Positions 24,807 to 40,365 of a DNA stretch of 59,068 nt are shown here, one piece after another. The notes beneath the pieces were generated by a model. It was not told the DNA's origin and did not search any database. It saw only the letters and a list, made by a program, of their open reading frames with translations. Made by a program: the position numbers and the translations under genes. Source of the stretch: an uncultured Alphaproteobacteria bacterium (lineage in GTDB: Bacteria; Pseudomonadota; Alphaproteobacteria; RF32; CAG-239); NCBI GenBank assembly GCA_944391345.1, contig CALXTE010000010.1, positions 1 to 59,068 of the forward strand, written 5' to 3'. Numbering within the stretch: the stretch's first letter is position 1; the number at the start of each line of letters is the position of its first letter.

Positions 24807-25532
24807 CTATCTTCTGTCCGATGAAAAGTAATTTTTTAATGTTTGCCATATGTCGGGTGATGTGATGCTTCTTTTCATGGTGGTTTCAAGCTTGGTTTTA
24901 TCTTTTATTTTATTTTCCGTTTCTTTGGTAAATTCAATAATTGCTGCATTTTCTTCTTTATTTTTCCAACGTTTAAAATTTATAGCGGCGTTTTTTATGG
25001 CAAGGCTGTAAATCTCGTCTTGGTTATATTCGCGCGGAGTGCCTTCAAAGCTCTCAAGCCGGATGGTTTCATTTTCTTTTAGAAAATCGCCGATTTCGGC
25101 AAGGGATTTGGCCAGCGTCATATTATCTTCATCTTTTTGCCACGAGGTGCGGATTGTTTGGATTATTTGGGCGTAAATTTTCTTTTTATCCTCTCGCGTT
25201 TGGGCTTTTGAAAGGTCTTTGTTGAGAAAAGGTAAGAGTTTGCGCGCGTTGTCAGCACATCTCTTGTAAGATTCTTGACGCATTTGGGCGGATTTGTCCG
25301 TTCTTATTCCTGAGTATTTGTCGGCAATAAATCTATATGATTTTATTAAAAAACGGAGCTTTTCTTTGCTGAGCGGATAGTCCTTTTCAACTTGCAATAA
25401 GAAGCTGTCTAATTTATCAAGATTTTTTTCTTTTATAGCGTCGGATAGTGTGTGGTTTAAGCATGATTTTTGAAAAAGCTCGTATTTATTTTGGTCAATC
25501 GGGGATAAAAATTCTTTTGGCTTGCTTGTCAT
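24807..25532 (-). CDS. hypothetical helical protein
   Basis: A 241-residue charged, helix-rich protein (many Lys, Glu and Asp) with no signal peptide or membrane span. No family recognised. The start ATG at 25532 has AAGGG upstream; an in-frame extension to 25595 is less likely. It lies back-to-back with the small gene at 25649. Confidence 0.65.
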   Translation of the reverse strand: MTSKPKEFLSPIDQNKYELFQKSCLNHTLSDAIKEKNLDKLDSFLLQVEKDYPLSKEKLRFLIKSYRFIADKYSGIRTDKSAQMRQESYKRCADNARKLLPFLNKDLSKAQTREDKKKIYAQIIQTIRTSWQKDEDNMTLAKSLAEIGDFLKENETIRLESFEGTPREYNQDEIYSLAIKNAAINFKRWKNKEENAAIIEFTKETENKIKDKTKLETTMKRSITSPDIWQTLKNYFSSDRR

Positions 25533-25648
25533 TGTGTGGCCCTTTTTGCTTGATTTATTTGCTGTTAGTGTAGCAGAAAATTGTGTTGTATGCAAGATTG
25601 TTTTTCTTTATTATCTTGGTTGTGATTTTCATTTTGAAAGGTATGGTT

Positions 25649-25927
25649 ATGGAAAATTTTGAGGTTTTGAAAAAATTGTGGGCGGATAAACACGTTTTGG
25701 ATATTGAAATTAAAGACCATATTGATGAGCTTAAAGCCAAAGATACTTATATGAAGGCGCTGGATATTCCGAAAACCGAAAATGATTTCAGAAAAAACTT
25801 TGAAAAAGAGCTGATTGATTTGTATCTCTTAATTGCGGTTAAGTTTGCTGATGCTGAGGGACAGGAAAAAGTGCAGGCTCGTTTGAATAATGTTCTTGAA
25901 AAAATTAAAAAGCGGAATGCCGCTTGA
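25649..25927 (+). CDS. hypothetical small helical protein
   Basis: A 92-residue acidic helical protein (MENFEVLKKLWADKH...). No family recognised and no signal peptide. Three start codons lie close together; I chose ATG 25649, since AAAGG is at a good distance. It has a normal ribosome site, unlike the next two genes. Confidence 0.55.
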   Translation: MENFEVLKKLWADKHVLDIEIKDHIDELKAKDTYMKALDIPKTENDFRKNFEKELIDLYLLIAVKFADAEGQEKVQARLNNVLEKIKKRNAA

Positions 25928-25937
25928 GCTTCTGTGC

Positions 25938-26009
25938 TTGACATTGTGAACTTTTTTTCATACTTTAGTTTTGCTAATTTATTATTATTCACTTAAAAAT
26001 TATGATATT
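25938..26009 (+). promoter_or_regulatory. promoter and SD-less leader (family member C)
   Basis: TTGACA at 25938-25943, 17-base spacer, TACTTT at 25961-25966. The leader holds TTTATTATTATTCACTT (25978-25994), then AAAAATTATGATATT, then the ATG. The 17-base block is identical to the one in the leader of the minus-strand gene starting at 28328. Confidence 0.75.
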
Positions 26010-26537
26010 ATGGTTAAATTTAATTTTGGTAAAAAAAGAAAGTTTCAATCAAATGATCGAGATGCTTTCAAAGTTCATCTGGCTATGAACGCTCCGGTGG
26101 TTTATCCAGAAGATCTTTTGGATACCATTGCTTTGGCGATTTCTCTAAATTTGGGAACAGCGGTTTTGTTGTCGGCGGAAAATATTTATCTTTATCATCT
26201 TTACATGCCCGAAGATAATGAGTATTTGGGATGTTTTTATGGCGTGAAGTTTCATGAGCGCTATTATGGTAATGTGCTGGGTCGCGGTGAAATTATTTCT
26301 TTTTCGGACAGTTTGTTCTGTGTTAAGGAATCTCAAGATCTTTTGCTGCCGCTTAAGAAAATTAATGATGATTTGTATTTTCTTGCTTGTCATTATAATC
26401 ATTCCGGACAAGAAATTTCGGTTCTCGATTTTAAGAAAAGGTCTATGGGCAGTGGTGAGGAAAAACTTCTTTATCATTTTGAAAAAGATGTTTCATGTGA
26501 AGAAGCTATCCGCTTTTGTTATGATATGCTTTCTTAA
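26010..26537 (+). CDS. hypothetical protein
   Basis: A 175-residue soluble protein, basic at the N-terminus (MVKFNFGKKRKF) and mixed alpha/beta after it. No family recognised. It is expressed from the SD-less leader upstream and is followed 29 bases later by a TrpF-like barrel gene, also without a Shine-Dalgarno; the two probably form an operon. Confidence 0.65.
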   Translation: MVKFNFGKKRKFQSNDRDAFKVHLAMNAPVVYPEDLLDTIALAISLNLGTAVLLSAENIYLYHLYMPEDNEYLGCFYGVKFHERYYGNVLGRGEIISFSDSLFCVKESQDLLLPLKKINDDLYFLACHYNHSGQEISVLDFKKRSMGSGEEKLLYHFEKDVSCEEAIRFCYDMLS

Positions 26538-26566
26538 TGATTTTTATTACTTAAAATTTTTATGTT

Positions 26567-27301
26567 ATGAAGCTAACGACGATTACACTTTCCGGTGCGA
26601 ATGAGTTTACCGATATGAAGGCTTTGCTTAATCTGTGTGAGAAGTATCCCTTAGCAGAAATCGGTATTCAGGTATCTGGTGAAAAAGCAGCTTTTGGTAT
26701 GGCTCGGTATTGGTGGATTTGGGCTTTGGCTCTTTATGTGACGCCGTTTACAAAACTGGCATTGCATGTGAATAAAGACTGGGTAGAGGCCTTTTGTGCC
26801 GGAAAAATTCCTAAAGAGTTGGATACTTTTTTGAGCTTGCAGCATGATAATGGTGAGCCGATTTTTTCTCGGGTGCAGCTTAACTTCAAAATCGGGCGCG
26901 AAAAAGATTTTAATGTTCTTGTGTTGCGAAATATGATACGTAAATACAGCGCTCAACGCTTTATTTTGTCTTATAACGACAGCAACAAAGAAGTCATTCA
27001 TTATCTTTATCAAGAAGGGCTTGAGTTTGACTGTTTGTATGATTCTTCTTTCGGTGGTGGAATTCTTCCCGAAAAGCGGTTGCCTTTGATTTATCCCGAT
27101 GTATATCAAGGCTATGCCGGCGGGTTGTCTCCGCAAAATGTTTTAATCGAACTTAACAAAATTAAAAAGGTTTTGGCTGACGACGATGAATTTTATATTG
27201 ATGCGCAGAAAGGGCTGGAAGACGATGACGGTCATCTTTCACTTGAAAAATGCAATCTTTATCTTAAAAAAGCCTCAAAATGGGCGGAAAAAAATTTGTA
27301 A
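26567..27301 (+). CDS. phosphoribosylanthranilate-isomerase-like TIM-barrel protein
   Basis: A 244-residue protein. The C-terminal part has the TrpF-type pattern: FDCLYDSSFGGG, then GYAGGLSPQNV, then DEFYIDAQKGLEDDDGHLS, which match the phosphate-binding and DVSSGVE-like positions of phosphoribosylanthranilate isomerases. The N-terminal half is divergent (ARYWWIWALALYV). No other tryptophan gene is near, so it may act on another sugar phosphate. It sits in an SD-less pair with the preceding gene; its leader (TTATTACTTAAAATTTTTATGTT) repeats the leader motif even though no promoter fits in the gap. Confidence 0.5.
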   Translation: MKLTTITLSGANEFTDMKALLNLCEKYPLAEIGIQVSGEKAAFGMARYWWIWALALYVTPFTKLALHVNKDWVEAFCAGKIPKELDTFLSLQHDNGEPIFSRVQLNFKIGREKDFNVLVLRNMIRKYSAQRFILSYNDSNKEVIHYLYQEGLEFDCLYDSSFGGGILPEKRLPLIYPDVYQGYAGGLSPQNVLIELNKIKKVLADDDEFYIDAQKGLEDDDGHLSLEKCNLYLKKASKWAEKNL

Positions 27302-27304
27302 CTG

Positions 27305-27346
27305 AAAAATCCCTTGGTTGTTTTTGTCGCCAAGGGATTTTTTTTA
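27305..27346. terminator. terminator between converging genes
   Basis: AAATCCCTTGG (27307-27317) pairs with CCAAGGGATTT (27330-27340), with a T run on the right and an A run on the left. Confidence 0.8.
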
Positions 27347-27688
27347 TTTCTTGTTAATCTTGTTGCCTTGCTTATCTATGTAAAACCAGTCATCGCTGTC
27401 CCAATAATGATATTCGCCATGAGAGTCGGTTACGGCTTTTGAGCTGCCGCTTTCGGTGACTTTGGCAATGCCGTTTTCAAACGGGTAGCCATAGGCATAT
27501 TGGGGCTCAATTAAGACTTTGCCATCCGGTGTGGCATAGCCGATTTTTCCGCTTTTGGTGTCAACAATGCGGATGGTGCCGTCTTTGACATAGTCATTGC
27601 CGTTATCATATTGGTAAATGGCGTAATGTTTGTTTAAGCTGCAGGCGGCGCAAAATAGTGCTGCTAAGAGAATGATTTGTTTTTTCAT
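27344..27688 (-). CDS. WG-repeat-like lipoprotein
   Basis: A 114-residue protein with a lipoprotein signal ending FCAAC. The mature part holds a WG/beta-propeller-like repeat (KSGKIGYATPDGKVLIEPQYAYGYPFENGIAKV) and a second partial copy. WG repeats are common in secreted proteins and lipoproteins, but their role is unclear. A normal Shine-Dalgarno (AAGGA) precedes the ATG. Confidence 0.75.
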   Translation of the reverse strand: MKKQIILLAALFCAACSLNKHYAIYQYDNGNDYVKDGTIRIVDTKSGKIGYATPDGKVLIEPQYAYGYPFENGIAKVTESGSSKAVTDSHGEYHYWDSDDWFYIDKQGNKINKK

Positions 27689-27747
27689 TTTGCTATCCTT
27701 AATTATTTGAGCAATTTTATTTTATTTCATTTTTTTCTTTTTATAAA

Positions 27748-27781
27748 GAAAAAAATCAGCTTCCGGAAAGAAGCTGATTTT
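27748..27781 (-). terminator. terminator of the lectin-like gene
   Basis: AAATCAGCTT (27753-27762) pairs with AAGCTGATTT (27771-27780). On the minus strand it is followed by a T run, downstream of the gene ending at 27786. Confidence 0.75.
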
Positions 27782-27785
27782 AGGG

Positions 27786-28328
27786 TTATTCAAATTCGGC
27801 AATTTCGATGACTCTGCGGGCTTTGAATTTGCCATGGCGGTTGGCGCTGGAAAGCCCCTGTTGTGTTTTGTAAAGGAAGGCAATCCAAGCGTCATAATCA
27901 TGACATTTTCCGGTTGTCCAGTAATCACCTTTAAGCGGCTGACCATTGATTGAGGTGATAAAGCCGTTTAGCTTGTTTAAGTCTTCTTCGTTCAGATTGA
28001 TTATCTTTTTCCAAAAAAACTTTGAGCCGCTGTTACATTTTTTGCCCTTGAGAAGTGCTTTAGAGCAAAAGTTTTGCGCTTTGTTATAGCTCATTTTGTC
28101 CGGAATTTCTTTGAGTTGTATTGCACAACCGAAGATAATCACGCCCCACGGGATTTTGCCAACTAGCGGAAACCAGGAATGTGTGCCGTCCGTGTAGAGA
28201 ATTTCGTATTCCAATTTTTCGGCGGCAGTGGGAGCAATGTTCCATGCGGAAAGGATATCTTCTTTGCTTAACCCGTTTTGTTTCATAATTTCTTGAATGG
28301 CGGCAAGCGCCTGTTCTTTGGTATCCAT
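27786..28328 (-). CDS. lectin-fold (DUF1566-like) protein, divergent
   Basis: A 180-residue protein. After a helical N-terminal region, the part from about residue 58 on shows the lectin-like pattern: WGVIIFG, a helix with NKAQNFCSK, SKFFWKKI, a central GDYWTTGKCHDYDAWIAF, and a final KARRVIEI strand. These line up with the YWTAS and YWSSS cores of the proteins at 4336 and 37982. Several cysteines occur (FCSK, KKCN). The homology is weak and rests on pattern alone. It has its own promoter and SD-less leader. Confidence 0.55.
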   Translation of the reverse strand: MDTKEQALAAIQEIMKQNGLSKEDILSAWNIAPTAAEKLEYEILYTDGTHSWFPLVGKIPWGVIIFGCAIQLKEIPDKMSYNKAQNFCSKALLKGKKCNSGSKFFWKKIINLNEEDLNKLNGFITSINGQPLKGDYWTTGKCHDYDAWIAFLYKTQQGLSSANRHGKFKARRVIEIAEFE

Positions 28329-28400
28329 AATAGTATGATTTTAAAAGTGAATAATAATAAAAAACTTCTTTTGTTATAGCAGAGTCTAGTTTTTTGTCAA
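28329..28400 (-). promoter_or_regulatory. promoter and SD-less leader (family member D)
   Basis: On the minus strand, TTGACA (28400-28395), 16-base spacer, TATAAC (28378-28373). The leader holds TTTATTATTATTCACTT, then TTAAAATCATACTATT before the ATG. The 17-base block is the same as in the leader of the gene at 26010. Confidence 0.75.
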
Positions 28401-28417
28401 GTTATTTTAAAAAGCAA

Positions 28418-28441
28418 AAAAGCCGTGGGGTTAACCACGAC
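28418..28441 (-). terminator. terminator of the membrane-protein gene
   Basis: GCCGTGG (28422-28428) pairs with CCACGAC (28435-28441, one G-T pair). On the minus strand it is followed by a T run. The gene's stop codon lies in the loop. Confidence 0.7.
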
Positions 28442-28892
28442 TTTTTTTAATGATTATGCCAAGCAGAATGCCAAAAGTGCCGATGACTTCTACGACAGTG
28501 GCAATGCCGAGGATAGCTAGTCCGGCAAAAGTGTAAAGCAAGCCGGAGAATCCGCAATAGCCGAGCATATAAATGGCAATGCAGGCAGCAATAAAGAGCA
28601 GAAGGATTATGATTGTTCCTTTGACGTGCTCTTTTTTGTCTTTGGCTTTAATCAAGGCATAAGCGGCATAAACCGGCATGAACATACCGAACGCGCCGCA
28701 GAAAAATCTTATCCAATCCGCCCAATTTATTTGCGTGTTTAGACCACTCAATCCGCCGAAGATGCCTACTGCAAACAGCAAAACATAGAGGCTTATTAAT
28801 TGCATGATTGTTGTGTCTTGATTTTTTTCGATGTCGTAAGCAACTTTGCCTAGGACAAGCGCACAGATTGTGCCGATAATTGTAATTTCCAT
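28431..28892 (-). CDS. small multi-span membrane protein
   Basis: A 153-residue protein with five hydrophobic segments (about 3-16, 30-46, 62-82, 93-112, 118-148). There is no recognised family and no catalytic motif. I start it at the ATG at 28892, immediately after an SD-less leader; a longer open frame to 29129 is non-coding, because promoter elements lie within it. Function unknown. Confidence 0.65.
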   Translation of the reverse strand: MEITIIGTICALVLGKVAYDIEKNQDTTIMQLISLYVLLFAVGIFGGLSGLNTQINWADWIRFFCGAFGMFMPVYAAYALIKAKDKKEHVKGTIIILLLFIAACIAIYMLGYCGFSGLLYTFAGLAILGIATVVEVIGTFGILLGIIIKKSRG

Positions 28893-28963
28893 AATTGTAT
28901 GTTTTTTCGAGTTAATAATATAGTTTTCATGTTTCTTATAATGCGTTACGAAAATTTTGTCAA
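28893..28963 (-). promoter_or_regulatory. promoter and SD-less leader (family member E)
   Basis: On the minus strand, TTGACA (28963-28958), 17-base spacer, TATAAG (28940-28935). The leader ends TATTATTAACTC, then GAAAAAACATACAATT, before the ATG. It resembles the leader of the gene at 39611. Confidence 0.7.
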
Positions 28964-29057
28964 GTAGTTTAAGCGAGAAGTCGGCGGTTTTAAAAGAATT
29001 AAGAATCTTTCCTTGGGATAAAATTAAAAAAACTTGACTCAATTTGCAAAAAAATAC

Positions 29058-29086
29058 TTGCCATTTTAGACTTGCAGTTGTATAAG
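29058..29086 (+). promoter_or_regulatory. promoter of rpoB-rpoC
   Basis: TTGCCA at 29058-29063, 17-base spacer, TATAAG at 29081-29086. A second -35-like TTGACT lies near 29035. The leader of about 170 nt carries a hairpin CGGAG/CTCCG (near 29207-29221) next to a GC-rich segment; no known RNA family is recognised. It shows that rpoBC has its own promoter, away from rplL. Confidence 0.65.
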
Positions 29087-29265
29087 AATACGACTTTTTG
29101 TTTTTTATTATTTTGCGAATCTGCGTCAAGAGGTTTTCTTTATAGGTCAGTGGTGTGGCGCGGTTCTGTGAATAAATTTCGTTTTTTCAACATTCTGCAG
29201 GCGGGTTCGGAGCTTGGCTCCGTGTGGATTGCCGCGGATTTTTAACTTATAAAGGATGAAGGCTA

Positions 29266-37625
<8,360 letters not shown>

Positions 37626-37650
37626 TTTAGACTTTAGGTTTGATCTTTGA

Positions 37651-37682
37651 GGAGGGTAGAGAAATCTACTCTCCTTTTTTTT
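37651..37682 (+). terminator. terminator of rpoB-rpoC
   Basis: GGAGGGTAGA (37651-37660), GAAA loop, TCTACTCTCC (37665-37674), then eight T. Confidence 0.88.
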
Positions 37683-37701
37683 GAGATTTCTTTGTTGTGG
37701 C

Positions 37702-37820
37702 TAATTTTGTCTAATCGATAGTGGGGGATGATTTTGGCAAGAGGAGGAGAGCGGCAATAAGCAGGGAAAGGCAAGAGGAGTAGAGTGGCAAGAAACGGGG
37801 AATGGCAAAATTTAGGATAA
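37702..37820 (+). repeat. purine-rich tract with 17-bp tandem repeat, type 2
   Basis: It opens with TAATTTTGTCTAA (37702-37714) and GGGATG at 37725, the same head as the tract after rplL. GGCAA then recurs at 37736, 37753, 37770, 37787 and 37804, exactly 17 bases apart. Units 1 and 3 agree at 15 of 17 positions (GGCAAGAGGAGGAGAGC and GGCAAGAGGAGTAGAGT), so a 34-bp double unit is likely. Line 37741-37800 is about 85% purine. No coding sense. The rest of the gap, to 37902, holds nothing I can name. Confidence 0.6.
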
Positions 37821-37902
37821 GTATGAGAGGTTGTGGTAGTGGATGAGTATATTGCAATAATTTATATTCGAATGTTAATCGAGAGATGTTTTAGATTTTA
37901 TG

Positions 37903-37981
37903 TTGACAAAATCTGGAAAGTCTAATAGTGTTTGGGCAAGTGTTTATTATTTTAGTTTTATAATTTTAAATCTATATTGTT
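37903..37981 (+). promoter_or_regulatory. promoter and SD-less leader (family member F)
   Basis: TTGACA at 37903-37908, 17-base spacer, TAGTGT at 37926-37931. The leader contains GTTTATTATTTTAG and ends ATTTTAAATCTATATTGTT before the ATG, with no ribosome-binding site. Confidence 0.65.
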
Positions 37982-38656
37982 ATGGAAAGACAAGAGAAAA
38001 AATCCAAAAAAGAAATTTGGAAGGAATTTTCTTTGGAATTTCTGTCGTTATGCAGTGAGCTGTGGTGTTGGTGTTTTCCAAAGGGAACAAATTTTGAGCC
38101 CAAAGGGAAAATTCAGAAAAAGAAAGTCGGGATGTTTTATTATGCCGAAGACAAGTTGTTTTCTGAAGAACTCATTCCGAACAAAACTGTGACCGGTGTT
38201 GTGGGGTATGTAGATAAGACTGGTGAGCATGGTTTGATTGTGCTTTTGCATCAAAAGCTGTTGTTTTGGGCCAATGCTGGTTTGTTTTTTGATATGCCAA
38301 ATGGATTGAGCGGAAAAGAAAATACCTGTTTAATTTTAAATGTGGCTAAAGATAACTGGATAACAGCAGAGGCAGCGGAGTATTGTGCAGAATACGCTGT
38401 TGATGGTGTTAAAGCAGGAGAAGCATTTTTACCAAGTCTTGATGAGCTTAAAAGTTTTTATGGCAATAAGATTCTTATTAATGCAAAATTGGCTTTAATA
38501 AAAGGTGCTGATTTATTTAGTGACTGGTACTATTGGTCTTCTTCTGAATTTTCTGTTGATTATGCTTGGTATCAATATTTTAGTACTGGTTATGTTGGTA
38601 AAAATCATCATAGAAAAGACAGTGGTGGTTATGTTTGTCCTGTTATAGAATTTTAA
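37982..38656 (+). CDS. lectin-fold (DUF1566-like) protein
   Basis: A 224-residue protein. After a charged helical start, it has GVVGYVDKTGEHGLIV, a helix ITAEAAEYCAEYAV, AGEAFLPSLDELKSF, and YYWSSSEFSVDYAWYQYF near the C-terminus, closing with GGYVCPVIEF. This is the classic DUF1566/Lcl pattern, clearer than in its relatives at 4336 and 28328. The C-terminal half is rich in Tyr, Asn, Asp, His and Ser, as in ligand-binding lectin folds. Function unknown; no signal peptide, so a cytoplasmic or non-classical exported role. Confidence 0.75.
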   Translation: MERQEKKSKKEIWKEFSLEFLSLCSELWCWCFPKGTNFEPKGKIQKKKVGMFYYAEDKLFSEELIPNKTVTGVVGYVDKTGEHGLIVLLHQKLLFWANAGLFFDMPNGLSGKENTCLILNVAKDNWITAEAAEYCAEYAVDGVKAGEAFLPSLDELKSFYGNKILINAKLALIKGADLFSDWYYWSSSEFSVDYAWYQYFSTGYVGKNHHRKDSGGYVCPVIEF

Positions 38657-38673
38657 TTATTTATTTAATTTTG

Positions 38674-38707
38674 TATCCGGTTGGCGTATTGCCGCCGGAT
38701 TTTTTTG
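38674..38707 (+). terminator. rho-independent terminator
   Basis: ATCCGG (38675-38680) pairs with CCGGAT (38695-38700), with an inner GGC/GCC stem, then TTTTTTT. The T run leads straight into the next promoter. Confidence 0.8.
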
Positions 38708-38777
38708 TTGACAAAAAAATAAAGTTTTGTACTATGAGGGTAATTAACTATTATTGTTTCACTAAAAATTATTTTAT
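38708..38777 (+). promoter_or_regulatory. promoter and SD-less leader (family member G)
   Basis: TTGACA at 38708-38713, 16-base spacer, TACTAT at 38730-38735. The leader reads TAACTATTATTGTTTCACT, then AAAAATTATTTTAT, then the ATG. Confidence 0.75.
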
Positions 38778-39059
38778 ATGAATATTTATTATGTGTTGAT
38801 TGCCGTGGTTGTTATTGCGGCTGTCGTTATTTCGCTTTTGTGTGTCGCGTTAAACAAAGCTAAGCGTGATTTGAAGACAAGTAAAGGGATGTTCGATGTG
38901 CCTCTTCTTAAAATTGGGACACAAATGTGCGGTGAGATTCTTAACGATTTACAAGGAGATATTGGTTATCGCGAGGTCAATGGTTTGGGCGATGATGAGG
39001 AAACCGTTAATAAGAAAAACTTGGCACGGAAGATAAACTTTACGTTTTTTGCCGATTAG
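38778..39059 (+). CDS. small single-span membrane protein
   Basis: A 93-residue protein with one N-terminal transmembrane helix (about residues 4-27) and a soluble, helical, cytoplasmic-side tail. No family recognised. It is first of a pair with the membrane protein at 39095, 35 bases on; both are SD-less. Confidence 0.6.
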   Translation: MNIYYVLIAVVVIAAVVISLLCVALNKAKRDLKTSKGMFDVPLLKIGTQMCGEILNDLQGDIGYREVNGLGDDEETVNKKNLARKINFTFFAD

Positions 39060-39094
39060 TGAATTCTGAGTGTTTAACTTAAAATTTTTTGGTT

Positions 39095-39454
39095 ATGACA
39101 GAATTTTATTTGGTATTGCTTGGCTGTGCTTTCTTTATTGTTTTTTTTATTGTTGGTTGGGCGATAGATAATTATCGTGAACTTGTAAGGCTTAGAAAAG
39201 CTTATGACGCCAAAGCTGAACAATGCGTGGTTACCCATGAGGCGATGTTGACCTTAATTCGAGAGTTTACGCGAGAAGAACTGGAGCTTTATTTGAAAGA
39301 TTATTCCGAGAGGCTTTGTGAATTGTATCCGGAGCACAATGGAAATAAGACACTCATTAAAATCTATGAGCTTTTGGTTGAGGAAATAGAGTTACGTCTT
39401 TCAAGTCTTGATGAAGACGGGCGTTCTTCCGGTGGCATTACGGTCGAAGCGTGA
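39095..39454 (+). CDS. small single-span membrane protein
   Basis: A 119-residue protein with an N-terminal transmembrane helix (about 4-25) followed by a long charged coiled-coil-like region (ELELYLKDYSERLCELY...). No family recognised. The start ATG at 39095 is preceded by TTTAACTTAAAATTTTTTGGTT, the leader motif without a promoter. Probably forms a membrane complex with the preceding product; that is inference. Confidence 0.6.
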   Translation: MTEFYLVLLGCAFFIVFFIVGWAIDNYRELVRLRKAYDAKAEQCVVTHEAMLTLIREFTREELELYLKDYSERLCELYPEHNGNKTLIKIYELLVEEIELRLSSLDEDGRSSGGITVEA

Positions 39455-39455
39455 T

Positions 39456-39485
39456 TAAGTTTGAAAAGGTCGGAAACTTTTTTGT
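39456..39485 (+). terminator. probable terminator
   Basis: AAGTTT (39457-39462) pairs with AAACTT (39474-39479), then a T run. The stem is weak. Confidence 0.45.
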
Positions 39486-39526
39486 TTAAAACCGGCGGAT
39501 TACATACGTTTTGCGCAAATATTTTA

Positions 39527-39610
39527 CTTGATTCTTTATCTCCTTTGTTATACAACGTGATTACTTACTTATAATTAATCTTATTATTAACTCTTAAAAA
39601 AAATAATATT
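39527..39610 (+). promoter_or_regulatory. promoter and SD-less leader (family member H)
   Basis: TATACA at 39549-39554 with a weak -35 (CTTGAT, 39527-39532, 16-base spacer). The long leader ends TTATTATTAACTC, then TTAAAAAAAATAATATT, before the ATG. The weaker -35 makes this the least certain promoter of the set. Confidence 0.5.
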
Positions 39611-40306
39611 ATGTGTAAACAAGAAAAGTTTGAGGAACTTTCAACCAAATATGGTGGGGAGTTTGCCACGTTGATGAAACATTCGCGCTACAATGGTCCG
39701 GTTATCTTTTTTGATTTGCGCCTTTCTCACTTGGAAGCTTTGAAAATTCCTAATTCCGAAGAAAAAATTATGCCTTTGATCGAAATGCTTGATTTTTTTA
39801 TTCGCGGTTACGAACAAATGAACAGCTTTATCCTTTGTGATGATGTTTCTTTGTGCCGGTTTTATTCAACAAACCAGATTTGCAAATTGTTGAGCGCAAA
39901 GAATCCAAAGCCCGAATTTATGTGGCACAATATTTTTCCGATGTCGGAATTTCATAGTTTTTTGCCCAGTGAGGTTCATATGAATTTTCCTTTGGCGGAG
40001 TGGTATGCCTGTCACGGAAATGCCTTTTCCTGTATGCGCTTTAAGGAGATTCCTAAGTCTTATTTCAAGTATGGGACGGAAATCGTCGGTGTAGAAAATT
40101 ATCTGCCGGAGATTATGTATTTTCTGATGGAAAATATCAAAAACGGCTATTATCCTCACGTGATTTATCCCTGTTTGTATAAGACAGAGCGTGCTGTTCC
40201 CGGTTTTCAGCCAAAGGTTGTGTATTGGCATAGGGATATTCAACCGATGGATTGGGAAGAAGACAAAGCTCCTGAAAAAGTTAGGTATCCACATGCAACA
40301 CATTAA
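39611..40306 (+). CDS. hypothetical protein
   Basis: A 231-residue soluble protein with many aromatic residues and His/Cys (YACHGNAFSCMRF; YPCLYKTERAVPGF). No family recognised and no signal peptide. Possible mixed alpha/beta fold. It is monocistronic, from an SD-less leader, and ends at a bidirectional terminator before ftsZ. Confidence 0.6.
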   Translation: MCKQEKFEELSTKYGGEFATLMKHSRYNGPVIFFDLRLSHLEALKIPNSEEKIMPLIEMLDFFIRGYEQMNSFILCDDVSLCRFYSTNQICKLLSAKNPKPEFMWHNIFPMSEFHSFLPSEVHMNFPLAEWYACHGNAFSCMRFKEIPKSYFKYGTEIVGVENYLPEIMYFLMENIKNGYYPHVIYPCLYKTERAVPGFQPKVVYWHRDIQPMDWEEDKAPEKVRYPHATH

Positions 40307-40313
40307 TTGTTAA

Positions 40314-40351
40314 AAAAATACCTTCAGTTTGGTGCTGAAGGTATTTTTTTT
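40314..40351. terminator. bidirectional terminator
   Basis: ATACCTTCA (40318-40326) pairs with TGAAGGTAT (40336-40344), with A run left and T run right. It also terminates the ftsZ end of the minus-strand dcw operon. Confidence 0.85.
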
Positions 40352-40365
40352 GCATAATTCTTATT

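Noticed and set aside
28893-29129. N-terminal extension of the membrane-protein frame up to 29129
   Set aside because: The extension covers a consensus minus-strand promoter and the SD-less leader, and its residues have no membrane-protein character.
37982-38656. Diversity-generating retroelement target
   Set aside because: The protein is lectin-like and rich in Tyr, Asn and Asp near its end, but no reverse transcriptase, template repeat or second variable copy is visible.
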